The notes under the pieces are model-generated. The model did not search any database and had not been told where the DNA came from. It saw only the letters and a list, made by a program, of their open reading frames with translations. Source: Acidobacteriota bacterium (lineage in GTDB: Bacteria > Acidobacteriota > UBA6911 > RPQK01 > JAJDTT01). From it: 37,481 nt of DNA. Positions within the stretch are counted from its first letter, which is position 1. Each line of letters starts with the position of its first letter. The translations under genes and the position numbers were made by a program. The stretch spans positions 87,981 to 125,461 of the forward strand of contig JAPPLF010000051.1 in assembly GCA_028874215.1 (NCBI GenBank), in the 5' to 3' direction. Of the stretch, positions 24,861-34,452 are shown one piece after another.

Positions 24861-26918
24861 ATGGTCATTTTTCGGTCGCTTCTTCTGATCGCCGGTCTCT
24901 GCGTCTTGCTGGTTTCGTTCCTTCCCGTGCGGCTCCTGGCCGGCGAACTCGAGCGATTCGAGCCGAAGGACGTGTTCGAACTGGAATGGGCTTCCGATCC
25001 CCGCTTCGCCCCCGACGGCGGACGCGTGATCTACATGCGCAACTCCATGGACGTGATGACCGACCGGCGCCGGAGCAGCGTCTGGACCGTCGATCTGGAT
25101 GGAAGCCGGCATCGTCCGCTCTTGTCCGGAGAAGCCCGGTACTCCTCCCCCCGGCTCTCATCCGACGGGAGGCGGCTGCTTTACGTCTCCGACGCCGAGG
25201 GAAGCCCCCAGCTCTACGTCATGTGGATGGACACGCGGCAGACCGCCCGGCTGACTCAGCTCGCGCGGGCGCCTTCGAACCCGGCCTGGTCCCCGGATGG
25301 CAAATGGATCGCCTTTACCCGGTTCGTCCCCCGGAATCGGCAGCCCATGGTGCAGTTGCCGTCCCCGCCCGAAGGCGCCCAATGGGCTCCCCGGCCCCGG
25401 GAGATCCGGAGCGTCCGGTATCGCCGGGACGGTCAGGGATTGCTGGAGGAGGGCAATGTCCAGCTCTTTCTCCTGGACGACGACGGGGGCACGCCCCGGC
25501 AACTGACGCGTGGAGAATACGACTCGGGTCCGCCGGTATGGTTGCCCGAGAGCACGGGGGTCCTGATCAGTTCCAATCGCTCTCCCGGTTGGGAGTACGA
25601 GCCCCGGGAGTCGGAGATCCATGAGGTGTCCCTGACGGGTGAGATCAGGACCCTGACCGACAGAAAGGGGCCCGACTCGGACCCCGCCCTTTCTCCGGAC
25701 GGCAAGACCATCGCCTATACGGGGTATGACGACCGGGGGTTGAGCTATGCCAACAGGGTCCTTTACGTCATGGATCGGAACGGAGAAAACACGCGCCCGT
25801 TGACCCAGGGTCTGGACCGGTCCGTCTCCAGTCCCCAGTGGCATCCGGACGGTGACGAAATCTACGTCCTTTACGGCGATGAGGGCTCGACTCGAGTGGC
25901 TCGGGTCGGCCTCGACGGCGAGATCCATCCCGTGGTGACCGACGCCGGCGGCCTCTCCCTGGGCCGGCCGTACGGGGCGGGGGCCTATCGGGCCGGAAGG
26001 AACGGAGTCGTCTACACGTCCACGTCGACCCGGAGTCCTCCCGATGTCGGCTTCGCCCCAGCCTCGGGTGAAGCTCGCCGCCTGACCCGTCTGAACGAGG
26101 ACTTGCTGACCCACAAGGCGCTGGGCCCGGTGGAGCCGGTCACCTACGCTTCGCCGGTGGACGGCCGTCCCATCGACGGCTGGATCATCAAACCTCCCGA
26201 TTTCGACCCGTCCCGGGAATATCCCCTGATCCTGGAAATCCACGGAGGTCCCTACGCCTACTACGGCCCCTACTTCAGCGTCGAGCTTCAGTTGATGGCG
26301 TCGGCCGGCTACGTGGTGCTCTACACGAATCCCCGGGGCAGCACCGGCTACGGGGCGGAGTTCGCCAACCTCATCCACCAGAATTATCCGAGCCAGGACT
26401 ACGACGATCTGATGGCGGGTGTGGACTACGTGCTGGGGCGCGGCTACGTGGACCCGGAAAACCTGTTTGTCACCGGAGGTTCGGGGGGAGGCGTCCTGAC
26501 GGCCTGGATTGTGGGCAAGACGGACCGGTTCCGGGCGGCGGTCGCCTCGAAGCCGGTCATCAATTGGATCAGCATGGGCGGCACCAGCGACATCTACGTC
26601 GCCTTCAGCAAGTACTGGATGCCGGGCCCGGTCTGGGAGGAGTACGAAACCTATTGGAAGTATTCGCCTCTCTCGCTGGTGGGGAACGTCACGACGCCGA
26701 CCATGCTCCTCACCGGGGAGTCGGACCTGAGGACGCCCATCTCCGAGACGGAGCAGTACTATCAGGCCCTCAAGTTGCGCAAGGTGGACACGGCCATGGT
26801 GCGGATTCCCGAGGCCGCCCACGGCATCGCCCAGCGTCCCAGCCACCTGGTGGCCAAGGTCAGCTATATCCTGGCCTGGTTCGAGAAATACCGTGTCAAG
26901 GCCGGAGCGGACCGGTGA
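24861..26918 (+). CDS. Secreted S9-family prolyl-oligopeptidase-like peptidase
   Basis: A 685-residue serine peptidase. Residues 1-26 are a signal peptide (hydrophobic LLLIAGLCVLLVSF, probable cleavage at LLA|G). The middle has repeated beta-propeller blades marked by SPDGKWIAFTR, SPDGKTIAYTGYD and HPDGDEIYVLY. The C-terminal alpha/beta-hydrolase domain holds the triad Ser541 (TGGSGGG), Asp622 (GESDLRTP) and His654 (EAAHGI). IHGGPYAYYG is the oxyanion-loop motif. Such enzymes cleave short peptides, often acyl-aminoacyl or dipeptidyl substrates, in the periplasm. ATG 24861 is used because it places the signal peptide at the N-terminus; ATG 24810 is an in-frame alternative. Both lack a strong ribosome-binding site. 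Confidence 0.93.
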   Translation: MVIFRSLLLIAGLCVLLVSFLPVRLLAGELERFEPKDVFELEWASDPRFAPDGGRVIYMRNSMDVMTDRRRSSVWTVDLDGSRHRPLLSGEARYSSPRLSSDGRRLLYVSDAEGSPQLYVMWMDTRQTARLTQLARAPSNPAWSPDGKWIAFTRFVPRNRQPMVQLPSPPEGAQWAPRPREIRSVRYRRDGQGLLEEGNVQLFLLDDDGGTPRQLTRGEYDSGPPVWLPESTGVLISSNRSPGWEYEPRESEIHEVSLTGEIRTLTDRKGPDSDPALSPDGKTIAYTGYDDRGLSYANRVLYVMDRNGENTRPLTQGLDRSVSSPQWHPDGDEIYVLYGDEGSTRVARVGLDGEIHPVVTDAGGLSLGRPYGAGAYRAGRNGVVYTSTSTRSPPDVGFAPASGEARRLTRLNEDLLTHKALGPVEPVTYASPVDGRPIDGWIIKPPDFDPSREYPLILEIHGGPYAYYGPYFSVELQLMASAGYVVLYTNPRGSTGYGAEFANLIHQNYPSQDYDDLMAGVDYVLGRGYVDPENLFVTGGSGGGVLTAWIVGKTDRFRAAVASKPVINWISMGGTSDIYVAFSKYWMPGPVWEEYETYWKYSPLSLVGNVTTPTMLLTGESDLRTPISETEQYYQALKLRKVDTAMVRIPEAAHGIAQRPSHLVAKVSYILAWFEKYRVKAGADR

Positions 26919-26966
26919 GGAAACCGCCCGTGAGGACCAACCTCACGCGAAGGAGCAATTGAGATC

Positions 26967-27923
26967 ATGAAAGTCGTCATCACCCACCGGATCGGACCAG
27001 GATTCATTGAGGAACTCCGGGAAATCTTCCCGGAGGTGGAATTTCGAACCGCCTATACGCCGGAGGAGCAGCTTCGGGAGGTTCCCGACGCCGAGGTCCA
27101 GTTCGGTCTGATCACGGAGGAAGTCCTTGAGGCCGCCCGCAAGCTCCGCTGGTTTCATTTCGTGGGGATCGGCTTTGATCACATTCTCACTCGCGCCCCG
27201 GGACTCGTCGAGAGCGACGTGGTCATGACCAACGCCCGGGAAACCCACGTCATCGCCATGGCGGACCATGCCCTGGCCATGATCCTGGCTTTCGCCCACC
27301 GGGTCCCCGATCTGCTGGAAGACCAGCGGGCCCGCAACTGGGACACCATCAAGTACTTCGGCGCCATGACCGAACTGGCCGGCACCACCCTGGGGATCCT
27401 GGCCATGGGGGACATCGGAAAGGGCGTGGCCCAACGGGCCGCCGGATTCGACATGGAGGTCTACGGCGTGGACGTCGTGCCGATGGAGCCTCCGCCCGGC
27501 GTGCGGGAGGTGTGGGGCGTGGAACGCCTGGACGAGATGCTGGCCATCAGCGACTGGTTCGTGGTGACGGCGCCGCTGGTGGAATCCACGCGCGGTCTGA
27601 TCGACGCCGGCCGCCTGGCCCATCTGAAGCGGGGCGCCCACCTGATCGTGGTTTCGCGCGGGGGAATCGTGGACGAGGACGCCCTGGCCGAGGCGATTCG
27701 GTCGGGACGCCTGGGGGGCGCCGCGTTGGACGCCACCGACCCCGAGCCGCCGGTCCCGGAAAGTCCGCTCTGGGATCTGCCCAACGTGATCATCTCGCCC
27801 CACGTCTCGGCCGACTCGCCCCAGATGTGGCAGCGCCGCCGCGAGATCTTCATAGAGAACCTGAGGCGCTACCTGGCAGGAAAACCGCTCAAATTCGTCT
27901 GCGACAAGGCGAGGGGATATTGA
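26967..27923 (+). CDS. D-2-hydroxyacid dehydrogenase
   Basis: A 318-residue NAD-dependent dehydrogenase of the D-isomer-specific family. The catalytic Arg is in VVSRGGIVDEDAL, the Glu in DATDPEPPVPE and the His in ISPHVSA, in the correct order. The dinucleotide-binding loop reads GILAMGDIG: the usual GxGxxG has Ala at its first glycine (AMGDIG). FHFVGIGFDHI is the substrate-domain loop. AAGGAG lies upstream of the ATG. It is the first gene of a cluster with the two aconitase X subunits, 13 bases ahead of the large one. It may oxidise or reduce the product of that dehydratase. Confidence 0.92.
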   Translation: MKVVITHRIGPGFIEELREIFPEVEFRTAYTPEEQLREVPDAEVQFGLITEEVLEAARKLRWFHFVGIGFDHILTRAPGLVESDVVMTNARETHVIAMADHALAMILAFAHRVPDLLEDQRARNWDTIKYFGAMTELAGTTLGILAMGDIGKGVAQRAAGFDMEVYGVDVVPMEPPPGVREVWGVERLDEMLAISDWFVVTAPLVESTRGLIDAGRLAHLKRGAHLIVVSRGGIVDEDALAEAIRSGRLGGAALDATDPEPPVPESPLWDLPNVIISPHVSADSPQMWQRRREIFIENLRRYLAGKPLKFVCDKARGY

Positions 27924-27936
27924 CGGGCGGAGCCGC

Positions 27937-29178
27937 ATGAAGTTGACGGAGGAGCAGGAGGCTGTCCTGGGCGGTGAGCGCGGAGACCTTCTGGCCCGTT
28001 ATCTCGAGTGGTCGATCCTCTGGGGAGAGGCGCTGGGCGCCACTCGGCTCGTGCCCGTCACCAACGTCCATTGCATCCTGCGGACGCCCTGCCTCAAGGG
28101 GATTTCGGAGCGGACGCTGGACACCTACCTGGATGAGTTCCGTGAGCTGTGCCGCCACCGGGTCAAGTGCGTCACGCTGACCCACGCCAACTGCACCGAC
28201 CTGGCTGCCCTGCGGGAAAAGGGACTGACGGAGAAGGAGCTGAACTTTCAGCAGGAACTGCACGCCTTGGCGGCCGGCGCCGGGGTCAAGGCCACCTGGT
28301 CCTGTGCGCCGTACCAGGTGGGGGCGGTCCCCGCGTTCGGAGAGATCTGCGCCTGGACCGAGTCTTCGGCCGTGGTCTACTCCAACTCCATGATGGGAGC
28401 CCGGACCAACCGCAACGGCATGGAGAGCTCTCTGGCGGCGGCGTTCCTGGGCTGGGTCCCCGAGTTCGGCGCCCTCCTGGACCGGAATCGCAAGGCGGCG
28501 GTGAGAGTCGAGCTTCGGGTGAAGATGAATTCGGTCAGCGACTGGGGCGCGCTGGGCTACCATGTGGGGGAAAAAGCCGGCTCCGGGATTCCGGTTTTCG
28601 AGGGGATCGAGGAGATCGCGCCCGCCGAGGCCAAACAGCTCTCAGCGTCGCTGCCGTATGCCGGCCGGGGCACCACCATGTTCCATATCGCCGGCCTGAC
28701 TCCCGAAGCTCCGACCGCGGAAGAGGCATTGGATCCGGACCAGCCCATAGAATCGCTGACCTTCGACCGGGACGACCTCCGGACCACGTATCGGAAGATG
28801 AACCGGATGGAGAAAGGGGAACCCATCGACACGGTGGCTCTGGGTTGCCCCTTCAGTTCCCTGGACGAGCTCCGTGAGATCTCCCAGGTGCTGGCCCGCC
28901 GGCAGGTGGCTCCGGGCGTGAAGCTCATCGTCTGCACCTCCCGGCACACGCTGGTCGACGCCCGGCGCCGGGGCTATGCAGGAGTGATCGAGGAGGCCGG
29001 AGGGCACATCCTCTCGGACATCTGTCCCGGCGCCCTGGGGCATGCGCGTCCGCGCAACTACGTCTCCAACTCCTTCAAGCAGGCGTTCTACGGGCGCAGC
29101 GCCCTGGCCTCCCGCACCGGGGTCCTGCCCCTGGAAGGCTGCGTCGCGGCGGCCGTCAGCGGGAGGTGGGCCGGTTGA
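27937..29178 (+). CDS. Aconitase X catalytic (large) subunit
   Basis: A 413-residue protein of the aconitase X family. It begins MKLTEEQEAVLGGERG, and GARTNRNG plus GCPFSSLDELREI are family markers. Cysteines for a cluster or metal site include those in TLTHANCTDL, TWSCAPY and VALGCPFSS. Characterised relatives are bacterial cis-3-hydroxy-L-proline dehydratase and archaeal phosphomevalonate dehydratase. The small swivel subunit follows as a separate gene overlapping by 13 bases. With a D-2-hydroxyacid dehydrogenase upstream, a hydroxyproline-type or other hydroxy-acid substrate is more plausible than mevalonate metabolism, but this is inference. Confidence 0.92.
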   Translation: MKLTEEQEAVLGGERGDLLARYLEWSILWGEALGATRLVPVTNVHCILRTPCLKGISERTLDTYLDEFRELCRHRVKCVTLTHANCTDLAALREKGLTEKELNFQQELHALAAGAGVKATWSCAPYQVGAVPAFGEICAWTESSAVVYSNSMMGARTNRNGMESSLAAAFLGWVPEFGALLDRNRKAAVRVELRVKMNSVSDWGALGYHVGEKAGSGIPVFEGIEEIAPAEAKQLSASLPYAGRGTTMFHIAGLTPEAPTAEEALDPDQPIESLTFDRDDLRTTYRKMNRMEKGEPIDTVALGCPFSSLDELREISQVLARRQVAPGVKLIVCTSRHTLVDARRRGYAGVIEEAGGHILSDICPGALGHARPRNYVSNSFKQAFYGRSALASRTGVLPLEGCVAAAVSGRWAG

Positions 29179-29597
29179 CGCAAGAAAGGGTCATTCGAGG
29201 AAGAAAGATCGTGCCCGGCAAGGCTTCGGGAAGGGCCATGGTCAGTGAGACCCCCCTCTGCTTCCGTTCGGAGTTCGATCCCGCCAGCGGGAAGGTGATC
29301 GACAGCCAGCATCCACTCTACGATCGGAACCTGTCGGGCCGGGTGCTGGTCATGCCGTCGGGAACCGGATCGTCGGGAAATACCATGCATGTCCGCGTCG
29401 CCGGGCTGGAGGGAACGGCGCCGGCCGCCCTCGTCAACCTGGAAGCGGACCCGCCCTCGATACTGGGTTGCGTCATCGCCCGGATCCCGGTGATTCGGGT
29501 CGAAGCGGCGGACCTGAATTCGATCCGCGACGGGGATTGGGTGGAGGTCGACTCCGACCGCGGGTCTGTCCGCATCTTCGAGAATCGGCGCCTTTAA
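29166..29597 (+). CDS. Aconitase X swivel (small) subunit
   Basis: A 143-residue swivel domain (DUF126/aconitase X small subunit). GRKIVPGKASGRAMVS opens the fold. PSGTGSSGNTMHV carries the serine-containing active-site loop, and FDPASGKVID is a conserved strand. GTG 29166 lies directly after GGGAG, whereas TTG 29175 overlaps the large-subunit stop in a TTGA arrangement with better spacing, so the true start may be nine bases later. It completes the heterodimeric dehydratase with the upstream gene. The two-gene form, rather than a fused protein, is the arrangement seen in many bacteria and archaea. Confidence 0.9.
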   Translation: MGRLTQERVIRGRKIVPGKASGRAMVSETPLCFRSEFDPASGKVIDSQHPLYDRNLSGRVLVMPSGTGSSGNTMHVRVAGLEGTAPAALVNLEADPPSILGCVIARIPVIRVEAADLNSIRDGDWVEVDSDRGSVRIFENRRL

Positions 29598-29626
29598 AAA
29601 AAGACGAATCAGGGAGGAAACGAGTC

Positions 29627-30886
29627 ATGCGAACTTGGACGACGCTTCTGGTGGGGATCAGTCTTCTCGGGTCTGCCGCCGGGCAGGAAAAGGAGAAATT
29701 TCTCGCCATCAGTTGGGGAGACGTGATTCACGGAATGGAAGGCGTGCTCCAGTTGGACACTCCCGAAAAGGTTCTGGAGGCAACTCGAAACTGGAAGCGG
29801 AACGGGGTGGACAAGGTCATGTTCCGGGTCGACGACTTCCGGGTGGTTCTGTATCACCACGTCACCGTGGACGGAAAGAACGAGTATCTGCGGGAATGGA
29901 TCAAGATCACCCGGCGGGCCTGGAAGGAGGGGCTCGTCAAGACCGCCGTGGATGCGCTGAAGGCGGCGGAGATCGAGGTCTACATGTGGATCGCGCCCAC
30001 CGACGAGGGGCGTCCTCCCGACGTGAACGTGTTCGACATGGGGCCCACCGGAAGGGCCTTCTGGCCGTGGCACTCCAAGTTCACCAAGGCAAACCCTCAG
30101 TTTCTGGTCCACGACCGGAGCCTGACCACCAACGGACGCCAGTACCAGTGGCACGTCATGGAGTACGCCTACCCCGAGGTGCGCGACTACATGATCAACA
30201 AGATCATCCGCACCTTTTCGGACGGGTTCGATTTCGACGGAGTCTTCCTGAGCATCCGGTCCCACGGCCTCCCGCCGGACCACGCGGACCAGTACGGATT
30301 CAACCAGCCCATCGTCCAGGAGTACAAGCGCCGCTACGGGCGGGACATCATGCGCGAAGACTTCGACGTGGAGAAGTGGCGCGAGCTCCGGGGAGAGTAT
30401 TTCACCCTCTTTCTCCGGGAATTGAAGGCCCACCTGAAGACGAAGGGGCAGAAGCTCTCCATCGGCGTCCAGCAGGGGGAGTACATCGGTCCTCCTTTTG
30501 GAAACATGAGGCTTCAATGGCGAAAGTGGATCGAGGAGGGAATCATCGACGATCTGGTCCTGGGCCACATCACCCGGGTCCGATCGCGCTATCCGGAACG
30601 GATCCAGCGCACCTGGGGATACCTGCAGAACCAGGAGACGGGTCTCGGCCTGCCCCCGCTGGTGCAGGCCATTCGCAGGGACTACGGCCCTCTCTGCCAG
30701 AAATACGGGGTCAAGCTGTACGTGGAGCCGGGGAACTTTCTCCGGTTCCATGAGCACCCGGCGGTGGGACGGGCCGGCCCGACGACCGAGGCCACGAAAC
30801 GGCTGCGGAAGCAGTTGGAACTCCTGCCCCAGGTGACGGGTCTGTCGGCCAGTTACAGGGAAGTGACGAGATCTTCGAAGCCCTGA
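29627..30886 (+). CDS. Secreted glycoside-hydrolase-like TIM-barrel protein
   Basis: A 419-residue exported protein with a signal peptide (MRTWTTLLVGISLLGSAAG then QEKEK). The body looks like an (alpha/beta)8 barrel: VDKVMFRVDDFRVV, IEVYMWIAPTDEGRPP, GFDFDGVFLSIRSHG and KLSIGVQQGEYIG fall in strand-turn positions typical of the family-10-glycosylhydrolase-like (DUF187-type) proteins of Planctomycetota and Acidobacteriota. Catalytic acids are not certain. AGGGAGGAAA precedes the ATG. It lies 29 bases after the aconitase X genes and may be in the same transcript, but its function does not obviously connect. The next gene is 93 bases on. Confidence 0.7.
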   Translation: MRTWTTLLVGISLLGSAAGQEKEKFLAISWGDVIHGMEGVLQLDTPEKVLEATRNWKRNGVDKVMFRVDDFRVVLYHHVTVDGKNEYLREWIKITRRAWKEGLVKTAVDALKAAEIEVYMWIAPTDEGRPPDVNVFDMGPTGRAFWPWHSKFTKANPQFLVHDRSLTTNGRQYQWHVMEYAYPEVRDYMINKIIRTFSDGFDFDGVFLSIRSHGLPPDHADQYGFNQPIVQEYKRRYGRDIMREDFDVEKWRELRGEYFTLFLRELKAHLKTKGQKLSIGVQQGEYIGPPFGNMRLQWRKWIEEGIIDDLVLGHITRVRSRYPERIQRTWGYLQNQETGLGLPPLVQAIRRDYGPLCQKYGVKLYVEPGNFLRFHEHPAVGRAGPTTEATKRLRKQLELLPQVTGLSASYREVTRSSKP

Positions 30887-30979
30887 ACGCCGGCCGCCAA
30901 CTCAAGATAAAATTAGATTAGGCATATCCTCAGCGCCCGGGTGAGAAATTCGGGCCAGACTGGAATGCCGGGTGCGGAC

Positions 30980-32131
30980 ATGAAATTCTTCAGACTTCTC
31001 GCCACGAATCTGTTCCGGAACAAGCTCAGGACCCTGCTGACGGCCAGCAGCATCGGGGCATCGGTTTTCCTGGTGGCCACCTTGATGACGGTGCTCGACG
31101 AGCTGACCAGTCCGCCCGAGACCCCGGACTCCGCCTTGCGGCTCGTGGTCCGGCACAAGATCTCCCTTTTCAATACCTTGCCCACCTCCTACCGGGATAA
31201 GATCGCCGCCCTCGACGGAGTGGAAGCCGTGATCGGATCGATGTGGTTCGGCGGCCTCTACAACCATCAGGGGACCGAAATCGGATTGGCGCAGTTTGCC
31301 TCCGATACGGACCGGTTGTTTCAGATCTATCCCGACATGGCCGTTCCCGAAGAGCAGAAACAAGCGTTTCTGCAGGATCGTTCCGGAGCGTTGGTGGGGA
31401 GTACCCTGGCGGAGCGTTTCGGCTGGCAGGTGGGGCAGACGATCCATACCGGCAGCAACCTCTTCCCGACCGAGTTGGAATTGACGATCCGCGCCATCTA
31501 CCAGGGGGGCGGCGACGAGGGGGGCAGCATCTATTTCCATTGGGACTACTTCAACGAACTCATGAACGACAACGGCGTCACCGGAACCTTCTCGATCCGG
31601 GCCTCGTCGCCGGAGGTGATGTCCGCCATCGCCGAGGAGGTGGACGAACTCTTCAAGAATTCCATGGCTCCCACCAAGACGGAAACCGAGAAAGCTTTCA
31701 TCATGGGGTTCGTCTCCATGCTGGGAAACGTGCAGTTTCTCATCAGCAGCATCTGTCTGGCGGTGATCTTCGCCGTCAGCCTGGTCGCCGCGAACACCAT
31801 GGCCATGTCCATCCGCGAACGGGTCCGGGAGATCGGGATTCTCAAGACCCTGGGATTCCGGAAGGCCCAGGTTCTGGGATTGTTGCTGAGCGAGTCGCTG
31901 CTGCTTGCAATCAGCGGGGCGGGGTTCGGCGCCCTGGGCGCCCGCGTGATTTTCCAGTCGGTGCCGATGCAGGCCATCAGCAACGGGTTCATCCAGAATT
32001 TCGATGTCCGGTTCTCCACCATCGGGGTCTGCGTCCTGATTGGCGCGTTGATCGGATTGATTGCCGCCGGCCTGCCGGCGTGGCAGGCGGCCCGGCGGCC
32101 GACGCTCGAAGCCTTGCAGAGTGTGGGCTAG
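30980..32131 (+). CDS. MacB/FtsX-type ABC transporter permease (first)
   Basis: A 383-residue inner-membrane protein with the MacB topology. One N-terminal transmembrane segment (LLTASSIGASVFLVATLMTVL) is followed by a large periplasmic domain (about residues 50-235). Three C-terminal segments form the FtsX domain (SMLGNVQFLISSICLAVIF and onward, with EIGILKTLGFRKAQVLG). ATG 30980 is preferred over GTG 30941 because the N-terminal amphipathic helix MKFFRLLATNLFRNK starts there. A -10-like TAAAAT occurs at 30908-30913, without a good -35. The second permease starts immediately after this stop codon. Confidence 0.88.
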   Translation: MKFFRLLATNLFRNKLRTLLTASSIGASVFLVATLMTVLDELTSPPETPDSALRLVVRHKISLFNTLPTSYRDKIAALDGVEAVIGSMWFGGLYNHQGTEIGLAQFASDTDRLFQIYPDMAVPEEQKQAFLQDRSGALVGSTLAERFGWQVGQTIHTGSNLFPTELELTIRAIYQGGGDEGGSIYFHWDYFNELMNDNGVTGTFSIRASSPEVMSAIAEEVDELFKNSMAPTKTETEKAFIMGFVSMLGNVQFLISSICLAVIFAVSLVAANTMAMSIRERVREIGILKTLGFRKAQVLGLLLSESLLLAISGAGFGALGARVIFQSVPMQAISNGFIQNFDVRFSTIGVCVLIGALIGLIAAGLPAWQAARRPTLEALQSVG

Positions 32132-33295
32132 ATGAAGATCCCCATCCGGTACAACTTGAGGAGTCTCTGGGTGCGGCGGGTCGGGACTCTGATGACGGCC
32201 TTGGGAATCGGGCTCACGGTCGCCATTCTGGTGGCCATGATGGCTCTCATCGACGGCCTCGACTCGACCTTCGTCAACACCGGATACCCCAATGACCTGG
32301 TGGTCATTCGGCAGGGCTCCCAAAACGAGACCAACAGCTATCTCGACCGGGACATCTTCCCGAGGGTCCGATTTCTGCCTGAAGTGGCCCGCGACCAAAA
32401 CGACGAGCCCTGGGCCTCGGGCGAACTCATCGTCGTCATCAATCATGAGCGGATCGCCGGAGAAAACGAAACCTCGAACATTGTCATTCGCGGCGCCGGC
32501 AACCGGAGCTTCGAAATGCGGCCGGAGGTCCGAATCGTCGAGGGACGGCGCTTTGCGAAGGGCGTGCGGGAACTGATCGTGAGCCGGTCATTGTCGCGCC
32601 GCTTCAAGCAGATGAAGCTGGGCGACACGTTGCCCATCGCCCAGAATGAGTGGAGTGTCGTGGGAATTTTCGACGCCGGCGGCACGGCCTACGATTCGGA
32701 AATCTGGGGAGACTACGACGAGATCGCATTGGCTTGGTCCCGGCCCATCTACACCTCATTCCTGGTTCGCGCCAAGAACGGAGAGGCTCGAGCCGCTCTG
32801 GCGAAACGGATCGAAGAGGATCGAAACATCGAGCTGCAAGCCATTCCCCAGACCGAATACTACGAGGGACAGACGATCTCCTCCGTGGGACTCAAGGCCT
32901 TGGGAATCTTTATCGCTGTGGTCATGGGAATCGGTTCCTGCTTTGCCGCCATGAACATGATGTACGGCACCGTCATGGCCCGATTCAAGGAGATCGGGAC
33001 CCTGCGGGCGCTGGGATTCCGCAGGCGGAGCATCCTGGCCTCGTTTCTGGCGGAATCCGTTCTGCTGGCGTTGCTGGGTGGAGTCGCCGGTTGTCTCATG
33101 GCGTTGCCGGTCCACGGCATTTCCACGGGGACCACCAACTTCGCCAGTTTCAGCGAAGTCCTGTTCCATTTTCGAATCACCCCGGAAATCCTTTTCAAGG
33201 CGATTCTCTTCGTCAGCCTGGTGGGGATTGCCGGCGGCCTGCTGCCGGCCGCACGAGCCGCCCGGGTGAGATTGATCGACGTGATGCGAGACTGA
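32132..33295 (+). CDS. MacB/FtsX-type ABC transporter permease (second)
   Basis: A 387-residue paralogue of the previous gene with the same one-plus-three transmembrane layout. MKIPIRYNLRSLWVRRVGTL leads into the first segment, and FKEIGTLRALGFRRRSILASF marks the coupling helix of the FtsX domain. Two different permeases in one operon suggest a heterodimeric membrane core, unlike the homodimeric E. coli MacB. Its ATG follows the previous TAG with no gap, and its TGA shares bases with the next ATG (TGATG), so the whole operon is translationally coupled. Confidence 0.88.
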   Translation: MKIPIRYNLRSLWVRRVGTLMTALGIGLTVAILVAMMALIDGLDSTFVNTGYPNDLVVIRQGSQNETNSYLDRDIFPRVRFLPEVARDQNDEPWASGELIVVINHERIAGENETSNIVIRGAGNRSFEMRPEVRIVEGRRFAKGVRELIVSRSLSRRFKQMKLGDTLPIAQNEWSVVGIFDAGGTAYDSEIWGDYDEIALAWSRPIYTSFLVRAKNGEARAALAKRIEEDRNIELQAIPQTEYYEGQTISSVGLKALGIFIAVVMGIGSCFAAMNMMYGTVMARFKEIGTLRALGFRRRSILASFLAESVLLALLGGVAGCLMALPVHGISTGTTNFASFSEVLFHFRITPEILFKAILFVSLVGIAGGLLPAARAARVRLIDVMRD

Positions 33296-34452
33296 TGGAA
33301 AAAGATTTGAAGGCGTTGCGGATCGACCGCAACCGGAAGCGTGCCAGGCCGCCCCGAAACTTGTGGCTGATGGGACTGATGGCTTTCGTTCTGGGCGCTG
33401 TCCTGTCCGGGCTGGTTTTCCTGAACCTGTCGTTGCAGACGCCGGATGCCGCGGTGGCGGACGTGCAGGCGGATCGGGCGAACGCCGTTCCTGCCGTCCC
33501 CGGGGCCGATGGGGCGCCGGAACGGAACAGGACGTTGCTCATCGCCTCGGGCTACATCGTCCCTCGCCACCGGATCGAAGTCAGTTCCAGGATCATGGGG
33601 AAGGTCGCATGGGTCGGTGTCGACAAATCGGATCGAGTCGAAAAAGGCCAGTTGCTGGTCCGGTTGGAGGATGCCGAGTTCCGGGCCCAACTCCAGCAGG
33701 CGCAAGCGGGTCACGACTCGGCACGGGCCCGCCTCACCGAATTGGAAACCGGTTCACGGCCTGAAGAGATCCAGCGAGCGGAGGCGGAGCTGGAACGAAG
33801 CCGCGCCGACTTGGAAAATGCCGAACTCGAACATCGACGATTGAGTCAACTCATCGAAAGTGGCGTCATCGCACAACAACTGGTGGACGATGCCCGGTCT
33901 CGCCGTGACATGGCCAAGGCCACCGTCGCCGTGGCCGAGAAGAACCATCTGCTCCTGGAGATCGGTCCGCGAACCGAGCAGATCCAGGCTGCGCGCGCCG
34001 AGCTCGAACGAAGCCAGGCGGACATCTCATATTGGCAGACCCAATTGAAGGAAACGGAGATCCGGGCGCCCGTCAACGGCACGATCCTGGAGCGGGTCGT
34101 CGAAGTCGGCGAAATGGTCTCGGCTTATTTTATGGGGGGAGCCGTCCTGGTGGCGTTGGCGGATCTGAATGATCTGCAAGTGGAGATGGATATCAGCCAG
34201 TCGGACTTTCACAACATCTCGCCGGAGAACGGATGCAAGATGTCTCCTATCGCCTATCCGGCCCGGGAATACGAATGTGAGTTGGACGAGATCGCGCCCG
34301 AGGCCAACCGGCAGCGGGCCACGATCGAGGTGAAGGTCCAGATTCTGAAACCGGATCAGTACCTTCGGCCGGAAATGGATGTTCAGGTCACTTTCTTTCG
34401 CAGGCACCCGGACTCCGGAGCCGAAGCGGCCACCCCGGGGGAAACCGGATGA
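33295..34452 (+). CDS. HlyD/MacA-type periplasmic adaptor
   Basis: A 385-residue membrane-fusion protein. A cytoplasmic basic N-terminus (RKRARPPRN) precedes a single transmembrane segment (about 25-46). The biotinyl-lipoyl-like domain begins at [21 protein letters not shown] long coiled-coil hairpin covers about residues 120-250 ([17 protein letters not shown] through [12 protein letters not shown]), and the second lipoyl half is [19 protein letters not shown]. It would bridge the ABC permeases to an outer-membrane channel. No TolC-like gene is present. ATGA overlap with the ATPase gene follows. Confidence 0.9.
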   Translation: MEKDLKALRIDRNRKRARPPRNLWLMGLMAFVLGAVLSGLVFLNLSLQTPDAAVADVQADRANAVPAVPGADGAPERNRTLLIASGYIVPRHRIEVSSRIMGKVAWVGVDKSDRVEKGQLLVRLEDAEFRAQLQQAQAGHDSARARLTELETGSRPEEIQRAEAELERSRADLENAELEHRRLSQLIESGVIAQQLVDDARSRRDMAKATVAVAEKNHLLLEIGPRTEQIQAARAELERSQADISYWQTQLKETEIRAPVNGTILERVVEVGEMVSAYFMGGAVLVALADLNDLQVEMDISQSDFHNISPENGCKMSPIAYPAREYECELDEIAPEANRQRATIEVKVQILKPDQYLRPEMDVQVTFFRRHPDSGAEAATPGETG

